Below, one piece after another: positions 1 through 7,056 of a stretch of DNA of 32,843 nucleotides (within the stretch, counting starts at the first letter, position 1; every line of letters begins with the position of its first letter). Under the pieces are notes generated by a model. That model was not told the DNA's origin, made no database searches, and saw only the letters and a program-made list of their open reading frames with translations. The translations under genes and the position numbers were made by a program. This stretch comes from Sinorhizobium shofinae (GTDB lineage: Bacteria > Pseudomonadota > Alphaproteobacteria > Rhizobiales > Rhizobiaceae): positions 1 through 32,843 of the forward strand of contig MBFK01000082.1 in NCBI GenBank assembly GCA_001704765.1, written 5' to 3'.

Positions 1-237
1 TGAAACCCTCTCGACTTCGCCCCCGCATCCTTGAAGGTTCATGTCCCAGCCAAAAACGTGTTTCCACACAGTCTCGGTGGAGAGGAGACCTTAATTCGCC
101 AACTCTCCGATGGCCGTTTGCGCCAGAAGCGGAAGTTGCTCCAGCAAGCCCCCCGCGGTCTTGAAGGCTGTAGCTTCAATTGAGCATTCGGCGAAGCCAA
201 AGTCTGGTCTGAAAGCTCGACTATGGCCTTTAGTAGA
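1..237. other. Gap with a possible degraded coding fragment
   Basis: No complete gene is visible here. On the minus strand, in the same frame as the TetR gene and directly after its stop, codons 237 to 91 stay open. They read like the C-terminal end of a protein, including KTAGGLLEQLPLLAQTAIGE near the end, before a TAA at 91-93. It could be a remnant of a neighbouring gene or chance. No start codon or ribosome binding site goes with it. The first 90 bases show nothing recognisable. Confidence 0.3.
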
Positions 238-831
238 TCACAAAGGCTCCAAAAGCAGACCTGCCGCCAAGGAACGAAAAGCCTCGACCGCCTTCGGCAG
301 CACGCTCTGCGGGTTTTCGCTCGCGGCGATCCAGAGAGCAGCATTGAGAGCTGCGCCGCTAAGCAACCGGGCCGCCGCCTCTGCGTCAAGCGGCTTGAGG
401 ATGCCTTGTGCGATAAGGCGCTCCACAGTGCTCTTGGTCACCTGTAGACAACTGTTCTGGCTGGGCCACTGCGAGGGATCGCCTAACACCGCAGGTCCGT
501 CGAGCAGAACGATGCGTTGGACTTCTCGATTAAGCGCCATCTCGATATAGGCCGCACCCTCGGCGAGCAGACCCTGCCAATCATTACCCGCCCGAGCCCC
601 GATCTCTTTAGCGCGCGCCGCCATTTCCATGTCAATCTGATCGACGACCGCCGCCAGGAGCCCCCGCTTGTCTCCGAAGTTGTGGTAAAGCGCACCCCGT
701 GTCAGACCGACGTCAGCCGTTAGCTCGTCCATTGATGCTGCGGAGTACCCCTTTTCCGCAAAAGCCTTCCGCGCAGCCGCTATCAACTTGAGGCGGTTTT
801 CCTGCATCGTTTCGCTGCGTCTTTTCCCCAT
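238..831 (-). CDS. TetR/AcrR family transcriptional regulator
   Basis: A 197-residue repressor of the TetR family. Residues about 9-55 form the DNA-binding helix-turn-helix, with the family pattern AFAEKGYSAASMDELTADVG, then LTRGALYHNFGDKRGLL. The rest is the helical ligand-binding and dimer domain, and the length is normal. The frame stays open far upstream, but the start at 831 (MGKRRSETMQ) gives the usual short N-terminal arm, while the upstream part runs antisense through the RidA gene. It is divergent from the RidA-like gene with 156 bp between them, and that gap carries two matching palindromes. The likely role is to repress itself and the RidA-like gene. The inducer is unknown. Confidence 0.9.
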   Translation of the reverse strand: MGKRRSETMQENRLKLIAAARKAFAEKGYSAASMDELTADVGLTRGALYHNFGDKRGLLAAVVDQIDMEMAARAKEIGARAGNDWQGLLAEGAAYIEMALNREVQRIVLLDGPAVLGDPSQWPSQNSCLQVTKSTVERLIAQGILKPLDAEAAARLLSGAALNAALWIAASENPQSVLPKAVEAFRSLAAGLLLEPL

Positions 832-848
832 TCCATCCTCAATTTCAC

Positions 849-914
849 ATACGAGGCGTATATTAAACTTGACATCCGGCACGTATACAGAATATTTCCA
901 CATACGTGCCGTAT
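849..914. promoter_or_regulatory. Twin palindromic operators between tetR and ridA-like genes
   Basis: Two copies of the same palindrome, ATACGnnnCGTAT, lie at 849-861 and 902-914, with centres 53 bp apart. A half-site-like CACGTATAC sits between them. A TTGACA hexamer at 869-874 may be the -35 element of the rightward promoter, with the AT-rich 892-898 as a weak -10. Paired sites in a TetR divergent gap are typical of autoregulation plus control of the neighbour. The repeats are seen directly; their use as TetR sites is inferred. Confidence 0.65.
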
Positions 915-987
915 ATGAAATATGGCGCGGCTTGTGAAGCGTTGCTCCGCGCCCATCGGCTGCTGTCAACAATAAAGAGAGATCAAA

Positions 988-1386
988 ATGACCCAACGCG
1001 AAGCAATCTTTCCTGCTAACAGGCACACCCTTTACGAGGAACACGGCTATTCCGCCGCTATCCGATCCGGTGATCTTCTGTTTGTGTCCGGACAGGTCGG
1101 CAGCCGTTCCGACGGAACACCCGAACCAGATTTCGAACGGCAAGTGCGGCTGGCCTTTGAAAACCTGAAGGCCACGCTGAGCGCAGCGGGCTGCACGATA
1201 GATGATATCGTGGACATAACCACCTTCCACACTGACCCTGAAAACCAGTTCGGAACGATCATGGCTGTCAAGCAACAGATTTTCAGCAAGCCACCCTACC
1301 CGAATTGGACTGCGCTCGGCGTAAACTGGCTCGCCGGCTTCGACTTTGAGATAAAGGTCATTGCCCGTATTCCGGCGAGTACGTGA
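988..1386 (+). CDS. RidA/YjgF family protein lacking the catalytic arginine
   Basis: A 132-residue member of the Rid (YjgF/YER057c/UK114) family, which forms small trimers. RidA proper hydrolyses reactive enamine and imine intermediates. Family features are the SGDLLFVSGQVG segment (residues 27-38), the DIVDITTFHTD segment (73-83) and the C-terminal FEIKVIARIP. In E. coli RidA an arginine (R105) in a PARS-type context binds the substrate carboxylate. Here the matching position is tryptophan (PPYPNWTALG, W107), while the glutamate near the end (E121) is kept. So this is probably one of the Rid subfamilies without classic enamine deaminase activity. AAAGAGAG lies just before the ATG. Likely controlled by the divergent TetR. 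Confidence 0.88.
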   Translation: MTQREAIFPANRHTLYEEHGYSAAIRSGDLLFVSGQVGSRSDGTPEPDFERQVRLAFENLKATLSAAGCTIDDIVDITTFHTDPENQFGTIMAVKQQIFSKPPYPNWTALGVNWLAGFDFEIKVIARIPAST

Positions 1387-1799
1387 CATCGCGACGCCCC
1401 CGGTGGGAAAATCGCCATGTTCTGTCGCACGAGCGCTCTCCAGAAGAGGGCTCTTGCGATGGAGTTTGCGAAAGCTCGATGACCGCTTCGGGCTCAATGG
1501 AGCCGTTCATTGCAGCCGCCATTAACGGCGGAAGCGGGTCGATCTTTCCGGCTCCCGTAAGTCGCGGGAGGGTGGGAGAGGAAGTTCACTGCGAAGGGAC
1601 AGGACGGCCGCTTTGCGGACCCTTTCGGCTGTTCGGGGTCCGTCATCTTCCCTCAAGCCGCGGCGTTGACATCACTGAATTAGGTGCAGCGAACCTGACC
1701 TGCGTCGGTACGGGTGTACGGGTTAAGTCAATCGGAGAATTGCCGAAAAAGCTCGCCTTTTCTACACTTGGCGTTCTGGTCGAATGGGAGGAGAGAACC
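1387..1799. other. Non-coding gap with degenerate repeat-like sequence
   Basis: The frame of the next gene is open back to 1383, but nothing in it looks like a protein family, and the good ribosome binding site is at 1788-1796. The stretch 1480-1600 contains ATGACCGCTTCGGGCTCAAT and GGGTCGATCTT, which resemble sequences in other gaps of this window (about 2223, 4690 and 12620). It looks like decayed intergenic repeat, and no promoter can be assigned with confidence. Confidence 0.4.
1536..1586 (+). repeat. Imperfect direct repeat, left copy
   Basis: A stretch starting GGGTCGATCTTTCC matches 2223-2274 in the same orientation at 33 of the first 40 positions, and both end in GGAAGTT. The two copies flank the secreted SnoaL-like gene at 1800-2195, as if the gene had been inserted or copied as a cassette. 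Confidence 0.5.
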
Positions 1800-2195
1800 A
1801 TGCGCACAATCTCGACCGCGATTCTGGGACTCGCCGTCAGCATTGGCTTGGCTGGGTCCGTAGAAGCCCAATCGGCACGGTCAGACATCGAGGCCGCGCT
1901 CGTGACGTTCACCAAGGCTTTCAACGCCAAGGACGCAGCTGCGGTTGCGGCGCACTATACGGAAGACGCCGCCATTCTGCCCCCTGACAGCCGACGCGTA
2001 GATGGACGCGACAAGATTCAACAGTTCTGGCAAGGAGCAATCGACGGGGGGTTTCCGATCTTGAAGGCCCCTGGAAAGGATAACAATCCAGTGGACCAAG
2101 CTGGCAAATACATCGTTATCTGGAAGAAGGGAACGGATGGCGCCTGGCAACTGTACCGGGACATTTGGAACGCTGATCCTGCCACCCAGCAGTGA
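1800..2195 (+). CDS. Secreted SnoaL-like / DUF4440 protein, shortened
   Basis: A 131-residue protein with a Sec signal peptide (MRTISTAILGLAVSIGLAGSVEA, likely cleaved after A23), so probably periplasmic. The mature part begins like the SnoaL/DUF4440 family of cone-shaped NTF2-like folds: an N-terminal helix, then FNAKDAAAVAAHYTEDAAIL and PPDSRRVDGRDKIQQFW. It ends with the family's GKYIVIWKK and WQLYRDIWNAD strands. The family usually has two more strands between these halves. Here ILKAPGKDNNPVDQAGKY joins them directly, so roughly 25-30 residues seem missing in frame. GGAGGAGAG precedes the ATG. The function of such proteins is generally unknown. It lies alone, flanked by imperfect direct repeats. 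Confidence 0.8.
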   Translation: MRTISTAILGLAVSIGLAGSVEAQSARSDIEAALVTFTKAFNAKDAAAVAAHYTEDAAILPPDSRRVDGRDKIQQFWQGAIDGGFPILKAPGKDNNPVDQAGKYIVIWKKGTDGAWQLYRDIWNADPATQQ

Positions 2196-2584
2196 CCGAA
2201 GCGTACGCAACGTTCGATCGTTGGGTCGATCTTCCCGTTTCCCGTCCGTCGTGGAAGGGTGGAATGCGGAAGTTAGACGACGGGAGCTGAATGGGCATGA
2301 TGCGCATCTCCGGACGCTCAAGACACCCGATTGGCAGTGTCGGATTCGGCTACTCAGCAGACATTCCTAAATGAACGTGGACGCGCCGAGTCGCTGCTCT
2401 TCTTTCTAAACTGCCACCATTCTCGGACGGCATCGGAAAGCCGAAGAGAGAAGCGGATCCCTTTGGGTGCGACATCAGCGCATTGGCTCTGGATTTTTCG
2501 TTCCTATCCTGATTCGCCCGGTTCCAGAGCGCTTTCGCATTTGCTTATCAGGCGGTACTGTATTTTCTTGGCGGAGGGGCAAGT
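2196..2584. other. Non-coding gap before the cyclase gene
   Basis: No reading frame here resembles a protein. The first 80 bases hold the right-hand imperfect direct repeat (2223-2274). The remainder is presumably the leader and promoter region of the cyclase gene, but no clear -35/-10 pair stands out. A strong GGAGGGG ribosome binding site is at its end (2573-2579). Confidence 0.4.
2223..2274 (+). repeat. Imperfect direct repeat, right copy
   Basis: It begins GGGTCGATCTTCCC and shares 33 of its first 40 bases with 1536-1575, in the same orientation about 687 bp away. The sequence AGGGTGGAATGCGGAAGTT inside it also resembles the 20-bp motif found at 12638 and 30121. Confidence 0.5.
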
Positions 2585-4360
2585 GTGGAACGTCGCCTTA
2601 CCACAATAATGGCAGCCGATTTGGTCGGCTATTCTCGTCTCATGGCGGCGGACGAGGAAGGCACCATTTCGCGGCTGCGCGATGCGCGAACCTACGTGAT
2701 TGACCCGGCAATTATGGAAGGCGGTGGCCGCATCGTCAAAACCATGGGCGACGGGCTCCTAGTCGATTTCCCATCGCCAGTGTTGGCGGTAAGAGCGGCT
2801 CTTCTAATGCAGCGCAACTTGATCTCGCGCGAGTCTCCTCAAAGGGAAGACCGACGTCTGCGTTTCCGGATTGGTATTCATCTGGGAGACGTGGTGATCG
2901 ATGGGGACGACATCCTCGGCGACTGCGTCAACATCACTGCGCGTTTAGAAACCATCGCACCCGCCGGAGGCATCTGCATATCTCGTGCAATCTACGATCA
3001 TGTGAAAGGCAAGATAGAGGCTGGGATGACGTGGCTCGGGCCACACTCCGTTAAGAACATCCCCGAACCAATTGACGTGTGGCAGGTCGAGCTGGACGGC
3101 ACGGCGCCCAGCCCGGTTAGGCTCTCTGGACAGGAACGTGCTTCGATCGCGGTTCTCCCATTCCAGAATTTTTCTGCCACGCCCGATCAGGACTTCTTTG
3201 TCGACGGACTGGTCGAAGACGTCATCACGGAACTAAGTCGCTTTCGATGGTTGTTCGTGATCGCTCGCAACTCGACTTTCGCCTACAAGGGAACAGCCAA
3301 GGACGTACGCAAGATCGCCCGGGAACTTGGTGTGCGCTATGTCGTGGAAGGATCGGTTCGGCGGTCCGGTGATCGGTTGAGGATCACTGTACAGCTAATC
3401 GACGCGCTCTCCGGAGCACACATCTGGGCCGAGCGGTGGGATCGTCCGATCGCCGATTTTTTTGATGTGCAGGACGAGATAACGCGCCGGATTATCGCGG
3501 GCATCGAACCAGAACTGGGAGCGCACGAACGGGGCCTCGCCCTCGCCAAATCGACGGACAACCTTACTGCTTGGGAACTTTGTCACCGCGGCTTTGCTGA
3601 ATTGCTTTCCTTCGAAGCAGGTTCTCAAGCCACTGCCGAGAAGTTCCTTCGAAAAGCGCTCGAACACGATCCGAATTTCGCACTTCCCTACGCCTATTTA
3701 GCTCGCCACCGATACGCACTCGTCCTTTGGGGGCGTGCCGCAGACGTGCCTGTCGCTGTCAAGGAAGGACTATCGTTCGCCACGAAGGCCTTAGAAATCG
3801 ACAGGCGTAGCGATATCGCGTACGCGATGATGTCACTCCTTCTTGCGGTGGACGGGCGAGCGGCTGAGGCCATGCCTGTCGCTGAACAGGGCCTTGCATT
3901 AAATCCCAACTACGCGTTTCTTCACTTCGCACAAGGAATGGCAGCCGTGCGGCTCAGGGACGCCGATACGACGATTAGAGCCGCACAAAATGCCATCGAT
4001 CTCAGTCCTCACGATCCGTCTATGTTTGCGTTCAAGACACTACTCGGTATTGGCTTGATGCTGAGAGGCGAGCCCGATGACCTCTCAACGGCCCGGATGC
4101 ATCTACGGGAAGGCGCGTCCTTCGAACGCACAACCTATTATCCATTCATTGGGGCAGCGTTGCTCGCCCTCAGGGCGGGCAATACCGATGAAGTGAGGAT
4201 CTGGATCTCTGATGCTTTGAAGAAGTTTCCAAACCTGAATGCGGAATACGTCCGAGAGGCGGCCCACCCATTCTATGAAGGCAGTCCTTACTGCGACTAC
4301 CTCGACAGGTTGATCGAGCAGGGGCTCCCCCCGGGAGAGAAGCGTCTGATCGAAGAATAA
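2585..4360 (+). CDS. Class III adenylate/guanylate cyclase with TolB-like and TPR regions
   Basis: A 591-residue protein starting at GTG 2585 behind GGAGGGG. Residues 1-175 are a class III nucleotide cyclase domain. The two metal-binding aspartates are D12 (MAADLVGYSRLM) and D56 (KTMGDGLLVDF), 44 residues apart as in active enzymes. N116 and R120 (DCVNITARLE) match the transition-state Asn-x3-Arg pair, so it should be catalytically competent and make cAMP or cGMP. Residues about 185-310 are a TolB/FlgO-like domain (ASIAVLPFQNF, DGLVEDVITELSR, YVVEGSVRRSGDRLRITVQL). From about 335 to the end are helical repeats of TPR type. No membrane segment is evident, so it is probably cytoplasmic. Rhizobia carry many such proteins; the signal sensed is unknown. 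It appears monocistronic. Confidence 0.92.
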   Translation: MERRLTTIMAADLVGYSRLMAADEEGTISRLRDARTYVIDPAIMEGGGRIVKTMGDGLLVDFPSPVLAVRAALLMQRNLISRESPQREDRRLRFRIGIHLGDVVIDGDDILGDCVNITARLETIAPAGGICISRAIYDHVKGKIEAGMTWLGPHSVKNIPEPIDVWQVELDGTAPSPVRLSGQERASIAVLPFQNFSATPDQDFFVDGLVEDVITELSRFRWLFVIARNSTFAYKGTAKDVRKIARELGVRYVVEGSVRRSGDRLRITVQLIDALSGAHIWAERWDRPIADFFDVQDEITRRIIAGIEPELGAHERGLALAKSTDNLTAWELCHRGFAELLSFEAGSQATAEKFLRKALEHDPNFALPYAYLARHRYALVLWGRAADVPVAVKEGLSFATKALEIDRRSDIAYAMMSLLLAVDGRAAEAMPVAEQGLALNPNYAFLHFAQGMAAVRLRDADTTIRAAQNAIDLSPHDPSMFAFKTLLGIGLMLRGEPDDLSTARMHLREGASFERTTYYPFIGAALLALRAGNTDEVRIWISDALKKFPNLNAEYVREAAHPFYEGSPYCDYLDRLIEQGLPPGEKRLIEE

Positions 4361-4915
4361 TCGCGTCACTTAGAAGACTCCCTTTCCGGCTTCTATGCCG
4401 TGTTCAGGCAGAAATTCCACTTATAACCCCTGTCCAAATTTCCCGATCCAGCTCTGGCCATCGCGTCGACGGCATTGGAAGGCCGGCGGAAGCAAACACC
4501 TTCGCACGCGCGGACTGTGTCAGCACAAATGTATGGCGGAGTGTCGCTGATCGCGCACGGATGTGCCCAGGCATAGGTAGATGACATCGCGCGGGCGGGC
4601 GGCGGCAGGCAGCGCGACTACGGTTCTAATTATTGCCCGCAACGAACGACCCCTCTCCACGCCTATCGCGTCGTTGCCGTCGTGCAGCGGCAATGACCGG
4701 TTCGGGTCGAAACGCGTCGATCGCAGCTTCCGAGGTAAGGTCTGGAAGTGGTGTAAACCTGCAGCTCGGCGGCATGTATCATGTCCGCTTCTGGGATACC
4801 ACCGTGCTCTGCTCAGTGTCCGACTTGAGGGCGCATAGCCGCTCGATAGAACTGCGAAAATCCAGAATGCTTTCCCCAAGCAGCTTGGCCCCACACGCAG
4901 CGGGGCCGCACATTG
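4361..4915. other. Long non-coding gap
   Basis: This 555-bp stretch has only short overlapping open frames on both strands, none resembling a family. AATGACCGGTTCGGGTCGAA at 4690-4709 resembles the repeat-like sequence at about 1480. A hairpin (arms GGCCCC at 4887-4892 and GGGGCC at 4902-4907, 9-nt loop) lies just past the integrase stop codon and could end its transcript, though no run of T follows. The rest looks like decayed DNA. Confidence 0.4.
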
Positions 4916-5548
4916 TCAAATCTCTGTATGCTCCGCCAGTTCCAGCGCATCCTCGATGTCCACGCCCAGGTACCTAACCGTGTTCTCGATCTTGGTATGT
5001 CCAAGCAGGATCTGGATTGCACGAAGATTGCCGGTCGCTTTGTAGATCATTGCGGCCTTGGTCCGTCTGAGTGAGTGCGTGCCGTAGTCTTCGCGTCGTA
5101 GCCCAATTGCAGTGACCCACTCATCGACCAATCTGGCATATTGGCGAGTGCTGAGATGATCGGCATGATCGACCCGGCTGGGAAAGGCGTAGTCATCGAT
5201 TGAACCGCCTCTCCGTTCAAGCCACGCAAGCATACTTGCCCTGACGTCGGCGGTGATCTCGAACTGGACAGGACGTCCGGTTTTTTGCTGGACGACCATG
5301 GCACGGGTTCGGATTTCTTGACCGGTGACGAGGGTTCCGATCTTGATCTTAACCAGATCGCAGCCTCGTAGCTTACTGTCGATTGCGAGATCGAACAACG
5401 CCCGGTCTCGCATGCGCCCCTCCCTATCGAGGAAGAAACGAATTGCCCAAATCTGGCGCTGCTTCAGGGGCTTCTTTACGCCGACCTTCCGGCCGGCGTT
5501 CCATGCCGGTCGACCGAGTGCAGCAGGATCGTATTGCGCGGCACCCAT
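4916..5548 (-). CDS. Small tyrosine recombinase / site-specific integrase
   Basis: A 210-residue phage-type integrase made almost entirely of the catalytic domain. The tyrosine recombinase residues can all be seen: the first Arg in DSKLRGCDL, Lys in VVQQKTGRPV, the HxxR box in GTHSLRRTKA, the second His in ILLGHTKIENT, and the nucleophile Tyr in VRYLGVDIED. The frame runs upstream to 5659, but the ATG at 5548 is preceded by AAGGAGAA at good spacing, so that start is chosen. The short N-terminus (about 45 residues before the core) lacks a full arm-binding or SAM-like domain. Stand-alone integrases of this size are common on rhizobial plasmids and islands. No clear attachment-site pair was found beside it. 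Confidence 0.88.
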   Translation of the reverse strand: MGAAQYDPAALGRPAWNAGRKVGVKKPLKQRQIWAIRFFLDREGRMRDRALFDLAIDSKLRGCDLVKIKIGTLVTGQEIRTRAMVVQQKTGRPVQFEITADVRASMLAWLERRGGSIDDYAFPSRVDHADHLSTRQYARLVDEWVTAIGLRREDYGTHSLRRTKAAMIYKATGNLRAIQILLGHTKIENTVRYLGVDIEDALELAEHTEI

Positions 5549-5675
5549 TTGAGTTCTCCTTCGGCCACCATTGGCCGTCGGAAAAACGTGCGAACGCAAG
5601 GAGCGAGGGGGCCGTAGCCGGCGGACTGCTTTCGGGGAGCAGGCGCTGAAAGCTGACATTCGTTCATTAGCGGCT

Positions 5676-5693
5676 CGAAGGTCCGCTTGACCC
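5676..5693 (-). repeat. Possible degenerate copy of the dispersed motif
   Basis: Read on the minus strand, GGGTCAAGCGGACCTTCG resembles the GGGTGGACNGCGGAAGTTCG motif at 12638 and 30121 but with several differences. It lies in the otherwise empty 259-bp gap upstream of the integrase. The match is weak and may be chance. Confidence 0.25.
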
Positions 5694-5769
5694 GCAGCAG
5701 ACGATTTTGCTGCCCGCCGCGGTGCATGACCTCGAATGACCGGTCTACGGCAGGGAAAGTTCGGGACGC

Positions 5770-5817
5770 TTGCGCTTTCTGCGCGAGCAGGTTAGACACT
5801 GAACTATATGGTTCAGT
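5770..5817 (+). promoter_or_regulatory. Promoter and palindromic operator overlapping the arsR-type start codon
   Basis: A perfect inverted repeat, ACTGAAC-TATATG-GTTCAGT, spans 5798-5817 and contains the ATG (5808-5810) of the ArsR-family gene. Upstream, TTGCGC (5770-5775) and TTAGAC (5792-5797) are 16 bp apart and could be the -35 and -10. That would place the transcript start near the ATG itself. There is no ribosome binding site at normal distance, so the message is probably leaderless. The ArsR protein likely represses its own operon here. Confidence 0.6.
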
Positions 5818-6230
5818 ATGTAAGTCCTCCCCTCGATCTCTCGTTCGCGGCGCTGTCCGATGCGACGCGCCGCGGGATCATCGAAGAGCTGGGGCGAGGG
5901 GACGCGTCGATCACCAGTCTCGCGGATAAGTTCCAGATGACGCTGACCGGCATGAAGAAGCACGTCCAGGTTCTCGAGCGGGCGGGGCTCGTCGTCACGC
6001 AGAAGGTCGGACGGGTGAGAACCTGCAAGCTTGGGAAACGCGGCCTCAAGGCGGAGGCCGAGTGGATCGAGGCGCATCGCAAGCTCTTTGAGGCCCGCTT
6101 CGAAGCATTGGACGAAATCATCAGCGAAATGAAACAGGAGGGAAGCGATGAATGCGGCAAGTTAACAGTGCAGGTGGCGCGCAGAACCGCACGTCAGTCG
6201 AGCGCAGAGGGGATCGCGAACTCGTCGTAA
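5808..6230 (+). CDS. ArsR family transcriptional regulator
   Basis: A 140-residue winged-helix repressor. Residues about 10-85 carry the ArsR-type fold: LDLSFAALSDATRRGIIEELGRGDASITSLADKF, the recognition helix around MTLTGMKKHVQVLERAGLV, and the wing TQKVGRVRTCKLGKRGL. No metal-binding cysteine motif (ELCVCDL type) is present. This fits the ArsR subgroup paired with SRPBCC (AHSA1-like) proteins, as here. After residue about 112 (EMKQEGSDE) the tail looks unlike the family. It is probably read-through into the overlapping next gene, because family members usually end near this point. The start codon lies inside a palindrome. Confidence 0.88.
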   Translation: MVQYVSPPLDLSFAALSDATRRGIIEELGRGDASITSLADKFQMTLTGMKKHVQVLERAGLVVTQKVGRVRTCKLGKRGLKAEAEWIEAHRKLFEARFEALDEIISEMKQEGSDECGKLTVQVARRTARQSSAEGIANSS

Positions 6231-6652
6231 CGCGGACGTTCAATGCGCCGCCGAGCACGGTTTACAGGGCGTGGAGCCAGCCCGAGCTGTTCCAGCGCTG
6301 GTGGGTGCCAAAATCGGCATCCGGCGTTTCGCTCGTATCGTGCGATATGGACGTCCGTACCGGCGGCAAATATCGGCTGGAATTCGGCGCCGGCGGTTCG
6401 GACACCATGGCCTTCTACGGCAAGTATCTCGAGGTGGTGCCGAACGAGCGCATCGTCTGGACCAACGACGAGGGCGAAGGGGGCGCGGTCACGACCGTGA
6501 CCTTCGAGGAACAGGGCGGGAAGACGCTGCTGAACTTCCACGAAGTCTATCCGTCCAAGGAGGCGCTTGAGGAAGCACTACAGGGCGGGGCGGCCGCATT
6601 GCCGGAACAGCTGGAGCAGCTCGACGAATTGCTTTCCAGCATAGGCAAGTAG
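6152..6652 (+). CDS. SRPBCC / AHSA1-like domain protein
   Basis: A 166-residue protein of the START-like SRPBCC fold, AHSA1 (activator of Hsp90 homologue 1-like) subgroup. Features in order: RELVVTRTFNAPPSTVYRAWSQPELFQRWWVPK (residues 23-55), DMDVRTGGKYRLEF, YLEVVPNERIVWTNDE, VTTVTFEEQGGKTLL, and the C-terminal QLEQLDELLSSI helix. The fold makes a hydrophobic pocket; the ligand is unknown. AGGAGGGA (6136-6143) sits 8 bp before the ATG at 6152. The gene overlaps the ArsR gene by 79 bp in another frame, which is unusually long. A second ATG at 6148 hits a stop after five codons. The pair forms one operon. Confidence 0.88.
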   Translation: MRQVNSAGGAQNRTSVERRGDRELVVTRTFNAPPSTVYRAWSQPELFQRWWVPKSASGVSLVSCDMDVRTGGKYRLEFGAGGSDTMAFYGKYLEVVPNERIVWTNDEGEGGAVTTVTFEEQGGKTLLNFHEVYPSKEALEEALQGGAAALPEQLEQLDELLSSIGK

Positions 6653-7056
6653 CGCGGGTCGGGAAACTCGCCTCGGGGGAACGTCTGCTCTTGGGAAGTG
6701 ACTCCACCGGCCTTTCCGGCCGGAGCGGGGCGCACCGCGGTCGTTCGCAAAGCGTGGCGGGAATCACTGGACCGGGTCTTAGAGGCCGTTCAGGCGATGC
6801 CCTTACTGCATGCGTCGTCTAATAGCTTATGACCTTGCTCACGCACTTGCTTATTTAGACAACCTTGGTATAGTGCCCCCTTCAATATTCTAGTTTATCG
6901 CGTCTATTCGAGAGCGCCGGCTTCGTTGCCTGCGCCCGTCGAAAGCCATTGTTATTTCGTGCACACCAAGCGGATGCCCGTAGTTGGCTAGTTTGGGGAA
7001 GCCGTATTAGGTGCGGCTCAAGGCGAAGTTCTGTCCAACTATGGGAGAGCACAGCC
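6653..7056. other. Non-coding gap with hairpin and candidate promoter
   Basis: No gene-like frame is visible in this gap. CCGGCC (6707-6712) and GGCCGG (6718-6723) can form a short hairpin after the ArsR/SRPBCC operon. GGGAACGTCTGCTCTTGGG near 6678 loosely resembles the dispersed repeat family. The last 180 bases seem to be the leader of the next gene. Confidence 0.4.
6847..6874 (+). promoter_or_regulatory. Candidate promoter of the aegerolysin-like gene
   Basis: TTGCTT (6847-6852) and TATAGT (6869-6874) are separated by 16 bp and resemble a sigma-70 type promoter. A start near 6881 would give a leader of about 175 bases. This is a sequence match only. Confidence 0.4.

Noticed and set aside
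238..1497. A 419-codon TetR frame
   Set aside because: The first 222 codons run antisense to the RidA-like gene and through the operator region. The family-length protein starts at 831.
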